DNA of 64,000 nucleotides from Alkalitalea saponilacus (GTDB lineage: Bacteria > Bacteroidota > Bacteroidia > Bacteroidales > Marinilabiliaceae), in NCBI RefSeq assembly GCF_900168165.1, contig NZ_FUYV01000003.1, forward strand, positions 186,001 to 250,000, written 5' to 3'. Each line of letters starts with the position of its first letter. Position 1 is the stretch's first letter. The translations under genes were made by a program, and so were the position numbers. The notes beneath the pieces were generated by a model, which worked only from the letters and a program-made list of their open reading frames with translations, was not told the origin of the DNA and did not search any database. Of this stretch, positions 35,713 to 45,015 are shown piece by piece.

Positions 35713-37218
35713 ATGAAGATATTTCCTGTAAAAACCATAGCTGAAATAGATCAATATACCGTTGAAAATGAACCGATACTGTCTATAAACCTGATGGAGA
35801 GAGCATCCCGTCGGTTATTTGATAAAATAGATTCAATATACCGGGATCGTCCTTTTGTGGTAGTTGCAGGAGCAGGGAACAATGGAGGAGATGCTCTGGC
35901 TCTCTCTAGAATGTTGCTTCTGGCCGGGTATGATACAACCATTCTTTTGCTAAAAACGGATGGTTTATCGACCGACACCGCATTAAATTTTGAGAGATTA
36001 AAACACATTCGGCAATCTAAAGTTATTTTGTACCAATCTTTAGAGGATTTACCAAGCATCTCATCAAATCATGTGATTGTTGATGGTCTTTTTGGTTCTG
36101 GTTTAAACCGCCCATTAGAAGGAAAAGCATTGGAATTGGTGCAATGGATGAATGGATTGAATGTTGAGATTGTAGCAATTGATATTCCTTCAGGATTGAT
36201 GGGTGAAGATAATTCCGGTAACAACCCGGATGGAATAGTAAAAGCCCGCAGGACTTTTACGTTTCAATTTCCAAAACTATCATTTCTTTTCCCTGAAAAC
36301 CACAAATATACCGGGCAATGGGAGATCATAGATATTGGGTTGCACCCTGAAAAAATCGCCGAACTTAACAATTCATGGTATTTCATTGACAGGGATATTT
36401 GCAGGGAACTTCTTCCACAGCGAAGTTGTTTCGATCACAAAGGAATCATGGGGCATACTTTGTTGATTGCCGGGAGTTATGGGAAAATGGGCGCTGCCGT
36501 GTTATCAGCGCGTGCCTGTCTCAAATCGGGTACGGGACTACTGACAGTTCAGGTGCCTCACGATACCTGCCAGGTTATGCATGCAGCAGTTCCTGAAGCC
36601 ATGGTTAACATCGATAGGTCGGATTTAATGTTCACTGAGTTTCCTGAACTTTCTACCTTCTCAGCAGTTGGTGTGGGTCCCGGAATTGGCGTTCGATCCA
36701 ATGCTGTTAAAGCATTGGATGCACTATTGGAGTCCATAGGTGATATTCCTTTGGTTCTGGATGCAGATGCCATCAACATCATTGCCCAAAATCCATATAT
36801 GAAAGAGAAACTCCCGCCTGATGCGATTTTGACTCCACATCCCGGAGAATTCAAGCGTTTGGTCGGGGAGTGGAACAACGAATTTGAACGGTTGGAGAAG
36901 GCTAAGGATTTTGCTACACAAAATAAGATTATACTGGTTTTAAAAGGAGCCTATACAACTGTTGTGCTGCCTTCAGGTGTTTGTTACTTTAACTCAACCG
37001 GAAATGCAGGCATGGCGACTGCAGGAAGCGGAGATGTACTCACAGGCATAATTCTTGCTATGTTGGGACGGAAGATGGATGCCTGGAAAGCTGCTGTGGC
37101 CGGGGTGTATATTCATGGCCTTGCCGGAGATATTGCTTGCTCAACAGAAGGTGAAGAGGCTTTAATTGCATCAGACATCATAAATTCACTTGGAAAAGCG
37201 TTTATAAATACAAAGTAA
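35713..37218 (+). CDS. nnr: Bifunctional NAD(P)H-hydrate epimerase/dehydratase
   Basis: 501 aa fusion. The N-terminal YjeF epimerase domain (about 1-210) has VVAGAGNNGGDALALSRML and VDGLFGSGLNRPL; the C-terminal ADP-dependent dehydratase (about 220-500) has the ribokinase-like LTPHPGEFKRLVG and AGSGDVLTGIILAMLG, with the catalytic Asp in the last. It repairs damaged NAD(P)HX in the cytoplasm. The next gene begins 36 bp downstream. Confidence 0.94.
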   Translation: MKIFPVKTIAEIDQYTVENEPILSINLMERASRRLFDKIDSIYRDRPFVVVAGAGNNGGDALALSRMLLLAGYDTTILLLKTDGLSTDTALNFERLKHIRQSKVILYQSLEDLPSISSNHVIVDGLFGSGLNRPLEGKALELVQWMNGLNVEIVAIDIPSGLMGEDNSGNNPDGIVKARRTFTFQFPKLSFLFPENHKYTGQWEIIDIGLHPEKIAELNNSWYFIDRDICRELLPQRSCFDHKGIMGHTLLIAGSYGKMGAAVLSARACLKSGTGLLTVQVPHDTCQVMHAAVPEAMVNIDRSDLMFTEFPELSTFSAVGVGPGIGVRSNAVKALDALLESIGDIPLVLDADAINIIAQNPYMKEKLPPDAILTPHPGEFKRLVGEWNNEFERLEKAKDFATQNKIILVLKGAYTTVVLPSGVCYFNSTGNAGMATAGSGDVLTGIILAMLGRKMDAWKAAVAGVYIHGLAGDIACSTEGEEALIASDIINSLGKAFINTK

Positions 37219-37254
37219 TTGATTTTTACCCTAAAACAATTTAACTATTTTCAA

Positions 37255-38346
37255 ATGAAGCAGATAGGATTATTTTTATTGATAGCTATACTTTTTGGAG
37301 GTTGCTCATCCAAAGAGACTCTAACCCATGGAAGTGTAGAACAAGTCAACAGCGATTATCCAACCGGACACGGATTGTGGTATTATTTACCGGAAACGGT
37401 CATACAAGTTGAAATCATTGCAGAAAAAACTGTTGCCCGTTCGGGTCCTTTTTTCCGGTTTTCCCAGAGATTTTTGAATGTTTCGGATGTGATTACCGAG
37501 AATAAGGAAGAGTGGCGCATTGTGGGGGCGAAGGTTACTACAATTGGACGACCTGATAAAACCCGGCTGTTTAGAGTTGAAGCCAGCGGCAACCCTTCGG
37601 TTACCGCTTTAACTCTTTCTGAAGGCGGCGTTTTACATGGCATAAATGTACCTTTTGTTGCTCATGGTATTGCCAAACCTGCAAAATCTGATCAACCCGT
37701 TATTAGTCTGGCCGATATCAATTTTAACGATGTACCTTTTACCGAAGACCAATTGATTAGAACCAGCAGTACTGCCATGGCTGAGGAGGTTGCAAGGGAG
37801 ATTTACAGACTGCGCCAAATGCGTTCTAATATTCTTGAAGGGGATGTAGATTTGTTGCCGCCCGATGAAGGTTCTTATGCCATTGTTATGGCTGAAATTG
37901 ACCGAAAAGAACAATCATATTTAGAGCTGTTTACCGGACGAACAAGAACTCAAAAGGTAAGCCGAGTGTATGAATTTGTGCCCAGACCTGGCAGGTCATT
38001 AAATATGGTTCTTTTGCGTTTCTCTCATCAGAACGGATTTCTTGATTCGATGGATGTGAGTGGAACTCCGGTTTATATTGAAGTCGATGTTCATGAGCAG
38101 GTCGCTCATAATTTTTTAAAGGATGAGCATGACAAAAGTCCAAACCGGCGCGGGATGGTTTATTGTAATCCTGTTGAGGCAGTTGTCAGGGTTATTGACA
38201 GAACCCTTTTGCTTAACGAGCAAAAGGTGAATCTGGCTCAGTTTGGTCAATTGATGCGCATGCCGGCCGATCTGTTGGATGCAAACAATGTGGTTGTTGA
38301 GATGGACGTGAGTACCGGCGCATTGAAAAGGATCTCATATAAATAG
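37255..38346 (+). CDS. DUF4831-like lipoprotein
   Basis: ATG at 37255 is preferred to TTG 37219 because it starts a lipoprotein signal ending LFGGC. 363 aa. The pattern GLWYYLPETVIQVEIIAEKT, then GPFFRFSQRFLNVSDVI, matches the Bacteroidota family DUF4831, whose role is unknown. A later segment (AEEVAREIYRLRQMRSNILEGDVDLLPPD) is typical too. It is 36 bp after nnr and probably in its operon, though no functional link is evident. Confidence 0.68.
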   Translation: MKQIGLFLLIAILFGGCSSKETLTHGSVEQVNSDYPTGHGLWYYLPETVIQVEIIAEKTVARSGPFFRFSQRFLNVSDVITENKEEWRIVGAKVTTIGRPDKTRLFRVEASGNPSVTALTLSEGGVLHGINVPFVAHGIAKPAKSDQPVISLADINFNDVPFTEDQLIRTSSTAMAEEVAREIYRLRQMRSNILEGDVDLLPPDEGSYAIVMAEIDRKEQSYLELFTGRTRTQKVSRVYEFVPRPGRSLNMVLLRFSHQNGFLDSMDVSGTPVYIEVDVHEQVAHNFLKDEHDKSPNRRGMVYCNPVEAVVRVIDRTLLLNEQKVNLAQFGQLMRMPADLLDANNVVVEMDVSTGALKRISYK

Positions 38347-38369
38347 TTGCTTGCTCCAATTTAGTAAGA

Positions 38370-38480
38370 AAGTATCACGGAGTTTCACGGAGAATAGACA
38401 GAGGGAAAACATAACTTAGTTTATCACCGTGCTTTCTCCGTGTAATTAGGAGAAATCACGGAGCATCACAGTTGAAAATA
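38370..38480. repeat. Short CACGGAG-rich intergenic tract
   Basis: Several CACGGAG/CTCCGTG units in direct and inverted orientation (TCACGGAGTTTCACGGAG, CTTTCTCCGTG, TCACGGAGCATCAC). Resembles degenerate intergenic repeats seen in Bacteroidota (recollection). No gene. Confidence 0.45.
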
Positions 38481-38532
38481 TAATACCTCCATGTTACAAC
38501 AGGGGTAATAATAACCACAAAAAACAGATAAT

Positions 38533-39990
38533 ATGACACATCCATTGAAGTCTCTAAAACCGGATAAGCTTTGGGAGCAGTTTTACAACCTGACCACCAT
38601 TCCTCGTCCATCTAAAAAAGAGGAAAAGGTGGTGGAATACGTGAAGAATTTTGGAGAAAAACTGGGTTTGGAGACCATAGTTGATGAGGTTGGTAATGTC
38701 ATCATCCGAAAACCTGCCACTGCAGGTTTTGAAGATCGCAAAGGAGTGATTCTGCAATCGCATCTTGATATGGTTCCTCAAAAAAACAGCGATAACAACC
38801 ATAACTTTGAAACCGACCCCATTGAAACATACATTGAGAATGGATGGGTAAAAGCCCGGGGAACCACATTAGGTGCCGATAATGGCATTGGTGTGGCTGC
38901 AATTTTAGCTGTTTTGGCCTCCGATGATCTTCAGCACGGACCTGTGGAAGGTTTATTTACCATTGATGAGGAGGCCGGGATGACTGGTGCTCATCGTTTA
39001 AAACCGGGTCTTTTGAATGGTGAGATACTTCTAAATCTTGATTCGGAAGATGAAGGAGAATTGTATGTAGGGTGTGCAGGCGGAACCAATGCCAATATGA
39101 TTTTCTCATTCAGAGAAGAACCTGTACCTGATGATCACGTTGCATTCAGAATCTCACTAACAGGTTTGAAGGGTGGTCATTCAGGACTAGATATAAACCG
39201 AGGACGAGCCAATGCCAATAAATTACTGTTCAGATTTATCAAACATGCTGTTATACACCTGGGAGCCAGATTAGCTGATGTTGACGGAGGTAGCCTTCGC
39301 AACGCCATTCCACGTGAGGCTTTTGCCGTGTTAACCGTGCCAAAGGAGGAGGTTGTTGAATTTGTTGAAGAAGTACACAATTTTGAAGTTCAGTTTTGTC
39401 AGGAATACAATACCTCCGAACCAGATATTTTATTTAAAATTGAGGAAACAGATATCCCAGCCTTTGTCATTGAGGAAATTGTTCAGGATGATTTAATCAA
39501 CGCAATTCAGGCCTGCCCGAATGGAGTGATTCGAATGAGTGCCGATATGGAGGGGTTGGTTGAAACTTCTTTGAATCTGGCCATTGTAAAAACAGAAGGT
39601 CACGAGGTAAAAGCCCTTGCATTGTTGCGAAGTTCTGTGGAGAGTACCAAAGAGGATTTGGAATCTTCATTGGAGAGCCTTTTTCGCTTGGCTGGAGCCG
39701 AAATATGGTTCGATGGTCATTACCCGGGCTGGAAACCCAATTTGCAAAGCGGTATTTTAAAAACCATGCAGGAGGTTTATAATCAAAAATGGGGAGTAAC
39801 CCCTGAAATTAAAGCCATTCATGCCGGTTTGGAGTGCGGAATTTTGGGAAGTGCTTATCCACATTGGGATATGATATCTTTTGGCCCTACCATCCGATTC
39901 CCGCATTCACCAGATGAAAAGGTTGATATTGCAAGCGTCGAAAAGTTCTGGGAGTACCTCGCTGCAATGTTGAAGGAAGCAGGTAAATAA
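38533..39990 (+). CDS. pepD: Aminoacyl-histidine dipeptidase (peptidase M20, PepD)
   Basis: 485 aa. Metal-binding and catalytic residues in order: SHLDMVPQ, LGADNGIGVAA, DEEAGMTGA, LDSEDEGE, and HAGLECGIL near the C-terminus, the PepD arrangement of M20 di-zinc peptidases. It cleaves Xaa-His and other dipeptides in the cytoplasm. An MFS carrier follows 19 bp later and an ABC exporter 3 bp after that, so the three genes probably form an operon. Confidence 0.94.
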   Translation: MTHPLKSLKPDKLWEQFYNLTTIPRPSKKEEKVVEYVKNFGEKLGLETIVDEVGNVIIRKPATAGFEDRKGVILQSHLDMVPQKNSDNNHNFETDPIETYIENGWVKARGTTLGADNGIGVAAILAVLASDDLQHGPVEGLFTIDEEAGMTGAHRLKPGLLNGEILLNLDSEDEGELYVGCAGGTNANMIFSFREEPVPDDHVAFRISLTGLKGGHSGLDINRGRANANKLLFRFIKHAVIHLGARLADVDGGSLRNAIPREAFAVLTVPKEEVVEFVEEVHNFEVQFCQEYNTSEPDILFKIEETDIPAFVIEEIVQDDLINAIQACPNGVIRMSADMEGLVETSLNLAIVKTEGHEVKALALLRSSVESTKEDLESSLESLFRLAGAEIWFDGHYPGWKPNLQSGILKTMQEVYNQKWGVTPEIKAIHAGLECGILGSAYPHWDMISFGPTIRFPHSPDEKVDIASVEKFWEYLAAMLKEAGK

Positions 39991-40009
39991 GTCATTAATT
40001 AAATATTTT

Positions 40010-41566
40010 ATGCAAAAAACACTACGCGATTCGGCTGCATTGAGGTGGCTGGTTCTGATTCTGATAAGCAGTCTTCTGTTTTCAACTTATTGGTTTTATG
40101 ATTTTTATGGCGGTATTAAAGGTCTTATGGAACGGGAGATGGGAATTTCCAGTGAGGAGTATGGCCGCATTATGTCGTCTACCACATTTGCCAATGTTAT
40201 TGGGATGATCATTCTGGGAGGAATCATTCTCGACCGTTGGGGAATACGTCTGGCCGGTCTGGTGTTTGGGGGATTATCATTTTTAGGAGCAATTATTTCA
40301 GCCGCTGCTGTGGCCGGTTGGTTTGGCGATGATAAATCAACCATGTTGATATGGTCGATTACCGGAAGGGTTCTTTTTGGAATTGGAATGGAGGTGGTGT
40401 GTGTGATGGTAACCCGTACCATTGTGAAATGGTTCATGGGTTATGAAATGGCACTGGCCATGGCCTTAAATATCGGATTTGGCCGTTTAGGAACGGCCAT
40501 GGGAATGGCCGTGGCTCCCGATTTGGCCGCAGGTGGATCTATTAGTCCGGCGTTCAGTTTCGCAGCCATTCTTATCGGCATATCATTGGTGTTTTTTATC
40601 ATTTATATCTTTTTCGATTTAAAAATTGACAAACAGCGTTCTGAATCAGGAATAGTTACGGAGGGAGAGGTTGATGAAGAAAAGTTCCGTTTTGCGGATT
40701 TCAGGAAGCTGATTACCAACCGATCGTTTATATACATCGCTCTGTTGTGCATGGTGTTTTATTCGGCAGTGTTTCCTCTGTTGGCATATGCACCGGATTT
40801 GTTGGTCAATAAATACGGGTTTTCTTATGAAATGGGATCGCAAGGGGAATTTGCCATGTTTGGTAGTGCCGTACTTGGTACAGCTTTCATTTTTGTACTG
40901 TTGCTCATTTTCGGGCTCAGTTTTTCAATGATCCCCCGATCATTGAAAAAAAATGGACATAAGCTGTTAAGTTTTATGGTAATCTCTGTGTTATTTTTGG
41001 GATACGTTTATATTCTGCGTGATGTTTTCTCTGAATGGCTGGTGAATGGTCCAAAAACAGCCTCTTTAATTCCCATGGGAACCATATTGTTCACACCAAT
41101 TTTCGGAAGCATTGTAGATAAGCGAGGAAAAGCTGCCACTCTTATGATGATTGGATCTGCTTTGCTTGTTTTTGCGTACCTTTCCCTGTCGGTGTTTAAT
41201 CACGTATATCTTGGTTACTTGGGATTAATCAGCCTTGGAATTGCTTTTTCACTGGTACCGGCAGCCATGTGGCCTGCCGTTGCGCGAATTGTTGCCGAAA
41301 ACCGGTTGGGAACTGCATATGGCACCATGTTCACTTTACAAAACTGGGGGCTTGCAGCTTTTTTCTGGGGGATTGGAGCTCTTCTGGACTTTGTAAATCG
41401 TCACCGATTATCTGACATAGAAGCCGAAACGGCAGCTTATGATTACACTATACCTGTTCTGATGCTGGCTTTGCTGGGGGTGATTTCAGCCTGGTTAGCA
41501 TATAAGCTCAAACAAGCGGATAAATTACAAGGTTACGGACTTGAAAACCCAGGTATAACCCAATAA
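40010..41566 (+). CDS. MFS transporter, possibly dipeptide carrier
   Basis: 518 aa, about 12 membrane helices, with an MFS loop 2-3 (GIILDRWGIRLAG) and a long extra segment between helices 7 and 8. The shape (STYWFYDFYGGIKGLMEREMGIS at the start, NIGFGRLGTAMGMAVAPDLA, and a C-half PAAMWPAVARIVAENRLGTAYG) recalls bacterial relatives of the eukaryotic MFSD1 lysosomal dipeptide carrier. That resemblance is from memory. The position 19 bp after pepD agrees with a dipeptide substrate. NarK-like anion carriage cannot be excluded. Confidence 0.72.
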   Translation: MQKTLRDSAALRWLVLILISSLLFSTYWFYDFYGGIKGLMEREMGISSEEYGRIMSSTTFANVIGMIILGGIILDRWGIRLAGLVFGGLSFLGAIISAAAVAGWFGDDKSTMLIWSITGRVLFGIGMEVVCVMVTRTIVKWFMGYEMALAMALNIGFGRLGTAMGMAVAPDLAAGGSISPAFSFAAILIGISLVFFIIYIFFDLKIDKQRSESGIVTEGEVDEEKFRFADFRKLITNRSFIYIALLCMVFYSAVFPLLAYAPDLLVNKYGFSYEMGSQGEFAMFGSAVLGTAFIFVLLLIFGLSFSMIPRSLKKNGHKLLSFMVISVLFLGYVYILRDVFSEWLVNGPKTASLIPMGTILFTPIFGSIVDKRGKAATLMMIGSALLVFAYLSLSVFNHVYLGYLGLISLGIAFSLVPAAMWPAVARIVAENRLGTAYGTMFTLQNWGLAAFFWGIGALLDFVNRHRLSDIEAETAAYDYTIPVLMLALLGVISAWLAYKLKQADKLQGYGLENPGITQ

Positions 41567-41569
41567 GAT

Positions 41570-43366
41570 TTGAAGAATTCCTGGAAACATATTCGCACCA
41601 TATTAAAGTATGTTTGGAACAGTTCACCAGGGTGGACTGTTCTGAACATCCTTCTGGTTTTGATTCGCGGAGTTTTACCACTGCTTCTGCTCTATTTGGT
41701 TAAACTCCTCGTTGACGAGATTCAGACCATTGCTGCATTGCCTCTGGATGAAAGGGATTTTAGTCTTCTATTAACGGTCTTGATTGCAGCCGGCGTCATT
41801 TTTTTAATCAATGCGTTGACAGCATCTCTGGGTTTATTGGTGAGAGAAAGACAATCGTATGTCATTTCTGATTTTTTCGATAATCTGATTCACGATAAAA
41901 CAACCAGCCTGGAATACGGTTATTTTGAACATCCCGAATATCAGAGTATTTTCTATCGGGCGCTAAATGAGGCATCTTTTCGTCCTTCGCGTATTTTTTA
42001 CGGAGTACTTGGGGTAATTCAGAATTTCATTACCATTCTGGTAATGGGTGGCGTATTGTTAATGGTTCATTGGTCTGTTTCTGTAATCCTGTTGTTGATT
42101 ACACTTCCTGTTTCCTGGATTCGTTTAAGACATGCAAGAGATCTGTTCCGGTTTAAAAAAGATAACACCCTTCTTGAGCGGGAGGTCAATTATTACAACC
42201 GTTTAATTACAGCTCCGGAATTTGCAAAAGAGGTTAGAGCCTTTGACTTGAGCGGTTTGTTTCGGCGCCGTTTTTTTAACAGGAAAAGAAAATGGAGGCA
42301 AACTCAATTTTCGATGCTGGTAAATAAAACACGTCGTGAAATAGTTGTGCAACTTCTGGCTGCGACCTGTTTCTTTTTGGTTTATGGTTTGATAGCCTGG
42401 AAAGCCTTCGACGGACAGATTTCCATTGGGGAGGTGGTTCTATATTTTCTGGCCATGCAAAGAGGATATGCCTATTTACAGGAGTTTCTTGGCCGTTCTT
42501 CTTCATTATATCAGGACTCACTGTTTCTGGATAACTTATTTGAGTTTATTGATCTTCGTGAAGAGTCAAAGGCTGTTGAGAGTAAAGCGTCACTCTCATT
42601 TCCGTCTCCCATTCAAAGCGGGATTGAGTTTCGAAACACAGGGTTTCATTATCCATCCAATAACCGGTGGATATTACGAAATTTAAACCTCAAAATATTA
42701 CCTGGTGAAACCATAGCGCTTGTTGGTGCTAACGGTACCGGAAAATCAACCATTGTCAAGCTTTTGTGCAGTCTTTATCAGCCTGTGGAAGGGGAGATAT
42801 TGGTGGATGACATTCCCTTGAGTAAAATAGTAGATTCCCAACGAGTGGCAAACATCAGCGTTATTTTTCAGGATTTTATCCTCTATAATGTTACGGCACG
42901 AGAGAATATCTGGTTTGGAGACGCTCAAAAACCTGCCGATGATGATCTGATAAAACAGGCTGCTAACCGTGCCGGAATCAACAACGTGATTGAGGGTTTC
43001 GAGAAGGGGTATAATACGACCTTAGGAACTGTTTTTGAAGGGAGTGAGCAGATGAGTCCGGGCCAATGGCAACGACTTGCGTTGGCGCGCTCTTTCTACA
43101 ACAATTCTCAACTCATCATCCTTGATGAACCCACCAGTTCATTGGATGCCTTCTCTGAGGCTAAATTATTAAAATATATTCGTTCGGTTACAGAAAACCG
43201 CACGGCGTTAATCATATCTCACCGATTGTCAACCATTCGGATGGCCGATCGTGTGATTGTTCTGGAGGGAGAACAAGTTACTGAGACAGGTTCTTATGAA
43301 GAGCTCATGAGCAAAAACGGCTCATTCAAGAAAATGGTGGATGCACTTTCTGATTCGTTTATTTGA
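41570..43366 (+). CDS. ABC exporter, fused permease and ATPase
   Basis: 598 aa. Starts with TTG at 41570, 3 bp after the MFS stop; the first in-frame ATG is far inside, so the TTG is the likely start. The transmembrane domain (1-330) is followed by the ATPase: Walker A GANGTGKST (about 386-394), Q-loop VIFQDF, signature MSPGQ (about 493), Walker B LIILDEPTSSLDA and ISHR switch. It is a full subunit of a type IV exporter, acting as a homodimer. The substrate is unknown. The hydrophobic-aromatic linker is typical of lipid or peptide exporters, but that is not diagnostic. Confidence 0.9.
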   Translation: MKNSWKHIRTILKYVWNSSPGWTVLNILLVLIRGVLPLLLLYLVKLLVDEIQTIAALPLDERDFSLLLTVLIAAGVIFLINALTASLGLLVRERQSYVISDFFDNLIHDKTTSLEYGYFEHPEYQSIFYRALNEASFRPSRIFYGVLGVIQNFITILVMGGVLLMVHWSVSVILLLITLPVSWIRLRHARDLFRFKKDNTLLEREVNYYNRLITAPEFAKEVRAFDLSGLFRRRFFNRKRKWRQTQFSMLVNKTRREIVVQLLAATCFFLVYGLIAWKAFDGQISIGEVVLYFLAMQRGYAYLQEFLGRSSSLYQDSLFLDNLFEFIDLREESKAVESKASLSFPSPIQSGIEFRNTGFHYPSNNRWILRNLNLKILPGETIALVGANGTGKSTIVKLLCSLYQPVEGEILVDDIPLSKIVDSQRVANISVIFQDFILYNVTARENIWFGDAQKPADDDLIKQAANRAGINNVIEGFEKGYNTTLGTVFEGSEQMSPGQWQRLALARSFYNNSQLIILDEPTSSLDAFSEAKLLKYIRSVTENRTALIISHRLSTIRMADRVIVLEGEQVTETGSYEELMSKNGSFKKMVDALSDSFI

Positions 43367-43757
43367 GGTTGGAAGGTTCAAGGGTGACAAGGTTCTCCGG
43401 TAATTAGACACAGCGAAGTACCAATAGGTTCAATATTTCTGAGGTTATGGTTTTGAAGTTCGAGGTTCAAAGTTCGAGGTTCGAGGTTTTAAATTTAAGG
43501 TTTTCGGTTTGAAAACATTGAGCGGAAAACATAGAACATTAAACATTGACCTTGTGTGGATTGTGTGATTTAAAAAGCACACCTCCGGCGTGCTTTTTCT
43601 CAACGAAACATTTATTCTGTCAACATTTGCCACCTACGGCGGCATTCATTTTTCTCAAAGGCTTTGCAATTTGCACACTCCTGTCTCCAGTTTTCCGCTT
43701 CCATTTCTCCCTGTCACCTTTCTACCATAAACTACTGTATGACCTATGCAAAAAAAA
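43367..43757. other. 391-bp intergenic with simple repeats and a bidirectional terminator
   Basis: Bases about 43455-43510 are a GTTCGAGGTTCAAAGTTCGAGG-type repeat, seen in similar form near 48095-48130 and 59015-59040. A hairpin at 43572-43600 is listed separately. No gene was seen. Confidence 0.55.
43572..43600. terminator. Bidirectional-looking terminator
   Basis: AAAAAGCAC stem and GTGCTTTTT around a 9-nt loop. The A/T tracts on both sides could serve the plus-strand ABC gene and the minus-strand sua5. Confidence 0.7.
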
Positions 43758-44750
43758 TCAGATTTGAATTTCATCATCAGATGCTAGGGTACTGTACCTG
43801 TAAGCCGCTTTGTTCATCCGATCCATGATGGCTAAACCAATTCCTTCCGTCTTAACTTTTAGTGCATAAATCTGTTCTACCTCGGGATCAGATTCCAGAT
43901 CATGCAATACGGTAAACATATTTGAAGCAGCCTCAAGTAAATCTCCTTTATCGGAGAGCAATCTGATTCGCTGCTCGACTCCTTCTGGTACCTCGTGTGG
44001 TTCAAAAAGCATTAATCGCACATACTCCGGAATTTCATCGGGCATTTCATCCAATAAATAGAGTGGCTTTCGAGGAGAGTAGTGACTCTTTAATTGTCCA
44101 GGTGCCTGAATATGGTTTTCTGTACTGGATATGGATACATTGGTATCGGGAAAATCAGTTTTAATTTGTTCCGGAGTAATGGCTCCATGTCGCAAAACCT
44201 CAATGTTATTACCATTTACAGAGACAATAGTAGACTCAATTCCATAGTTGGTTTTGCCGCCTTCCACTAAATAATCAATTGTAGTGAGTTGTTCTCTTAC
44301 ATGCTCAGGTTCTGTAGGGCTCAACCGTCCAAATAAATTGGCGCTGGGAGCAGCCACCGGCACACCTGCTTGTTTAATTAGTTTAAGCGCAACAGGATGT
44401 TTCGGCATTCTTACAGCCACAGTTTTAAGTCCCGCAGTAACAATAGCTGGGACTTTCCTTGATTTTGGAGCCACAATTGTAAACGGTCCAGGCCAGTACT
44501 TTTCTGCTAAACGCGTAATCAATGCTGGTACAGGAGTTTTGAATACGGATTCCAGTTGCTCTGTGGAAGAGATGTGTAGAATTAACGGATCGAAAGATGG
44601 TCGTTTTTTTGCTTCAAAGATTTTTGCTACTGCTTTAGCATCAAATCCATTTGCTCCCAACCCGTAAACTGTTTCGGTAGGAAAGGCAACCAATTTACCC
44701 TCCCTGATTAATTTTGAAGCAAAGATGATGTCTTTTCCTGATTTAATCAT
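43758..44750 (-). CDS. sua5: Threonylcarbamoyl-AMP synthase, long Sua5 form
   Basis: 330 aa. The YrdC domain (about 1-190: FPTETVYGLGANG, KKRPSFDPLILH, PSANLFGRLSPT) plus the Sua5 C-terminal domain (about 205-320: LKSHYSPRKPLYLLDE) identify the long form. It makes threonylcarbamoyl-AMP for t6A37 modification of tRNA. Single gene, with 265 bp between it and the next minus-strand gene. Confidence 0.94.
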   Translation of the reverse strand: MIKSGKDIIFASKLIREGKLVAFPTETVYGLGANGFDAKAVAKIFEAKKRPSFDPLILHISSTEQLESVFKTPVPALITRLAEKYWPGPFTIVAPKSRKVPAIVTAGLKTVAVRMPKHPVALKLIKQAGVPVAAPSANLFGRLSPTEPEHVREQLTTIDYLVEGGKTNYGIESTIVSVNGNNIEVLRHGAITPEQIKTDFPDTNVSISSTENHIQAPGQLKSHYSPRKPLYLLDEMPDEIPEYVRLMLFEPHEVPEGVEQRIRLLSDKGDLLEAASNMFTVLHDLESDPEVEQIYALKVKTEGIGLAIMDRMNKAAYRYSTLASDDEIQI

Positions 44751-44952
44751 TAAACATCAACTTAAAAATAAAGAAAACTATGTTTGAACTTTTCTGAAAT
44801 CCCCAAATTAAATCTCTTTGTTGGGATCTGTGCTGAATTCAAAACCTTTTTTTTGAATCTCATTTGATATCTCATTGTTAATATTGATATCCCTCTTCCC
44901 GTTTGAGTCATTTTTTCGACTTAAACAAGACGAGGGGATATTACAGGCAGAA

Positions 44953-44976
44953 TGGCCAGCTCCTGAGAGCTGGCCA
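44953..44976 (-). terminator. Palindrome downstream of the DUF4914-like gene
   Basis: Perfect 10-bp arms TGGCCAGCTC/GAGCTGGCCA around a 4-nt loop, 40 bp after the stop. No T tract on the minus strand. Confidence 0.6.
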
Positions 44977-45015
44977 ACTAACCTGTTAATGATAAATAAT
45001 TTTAATCATTAATTA

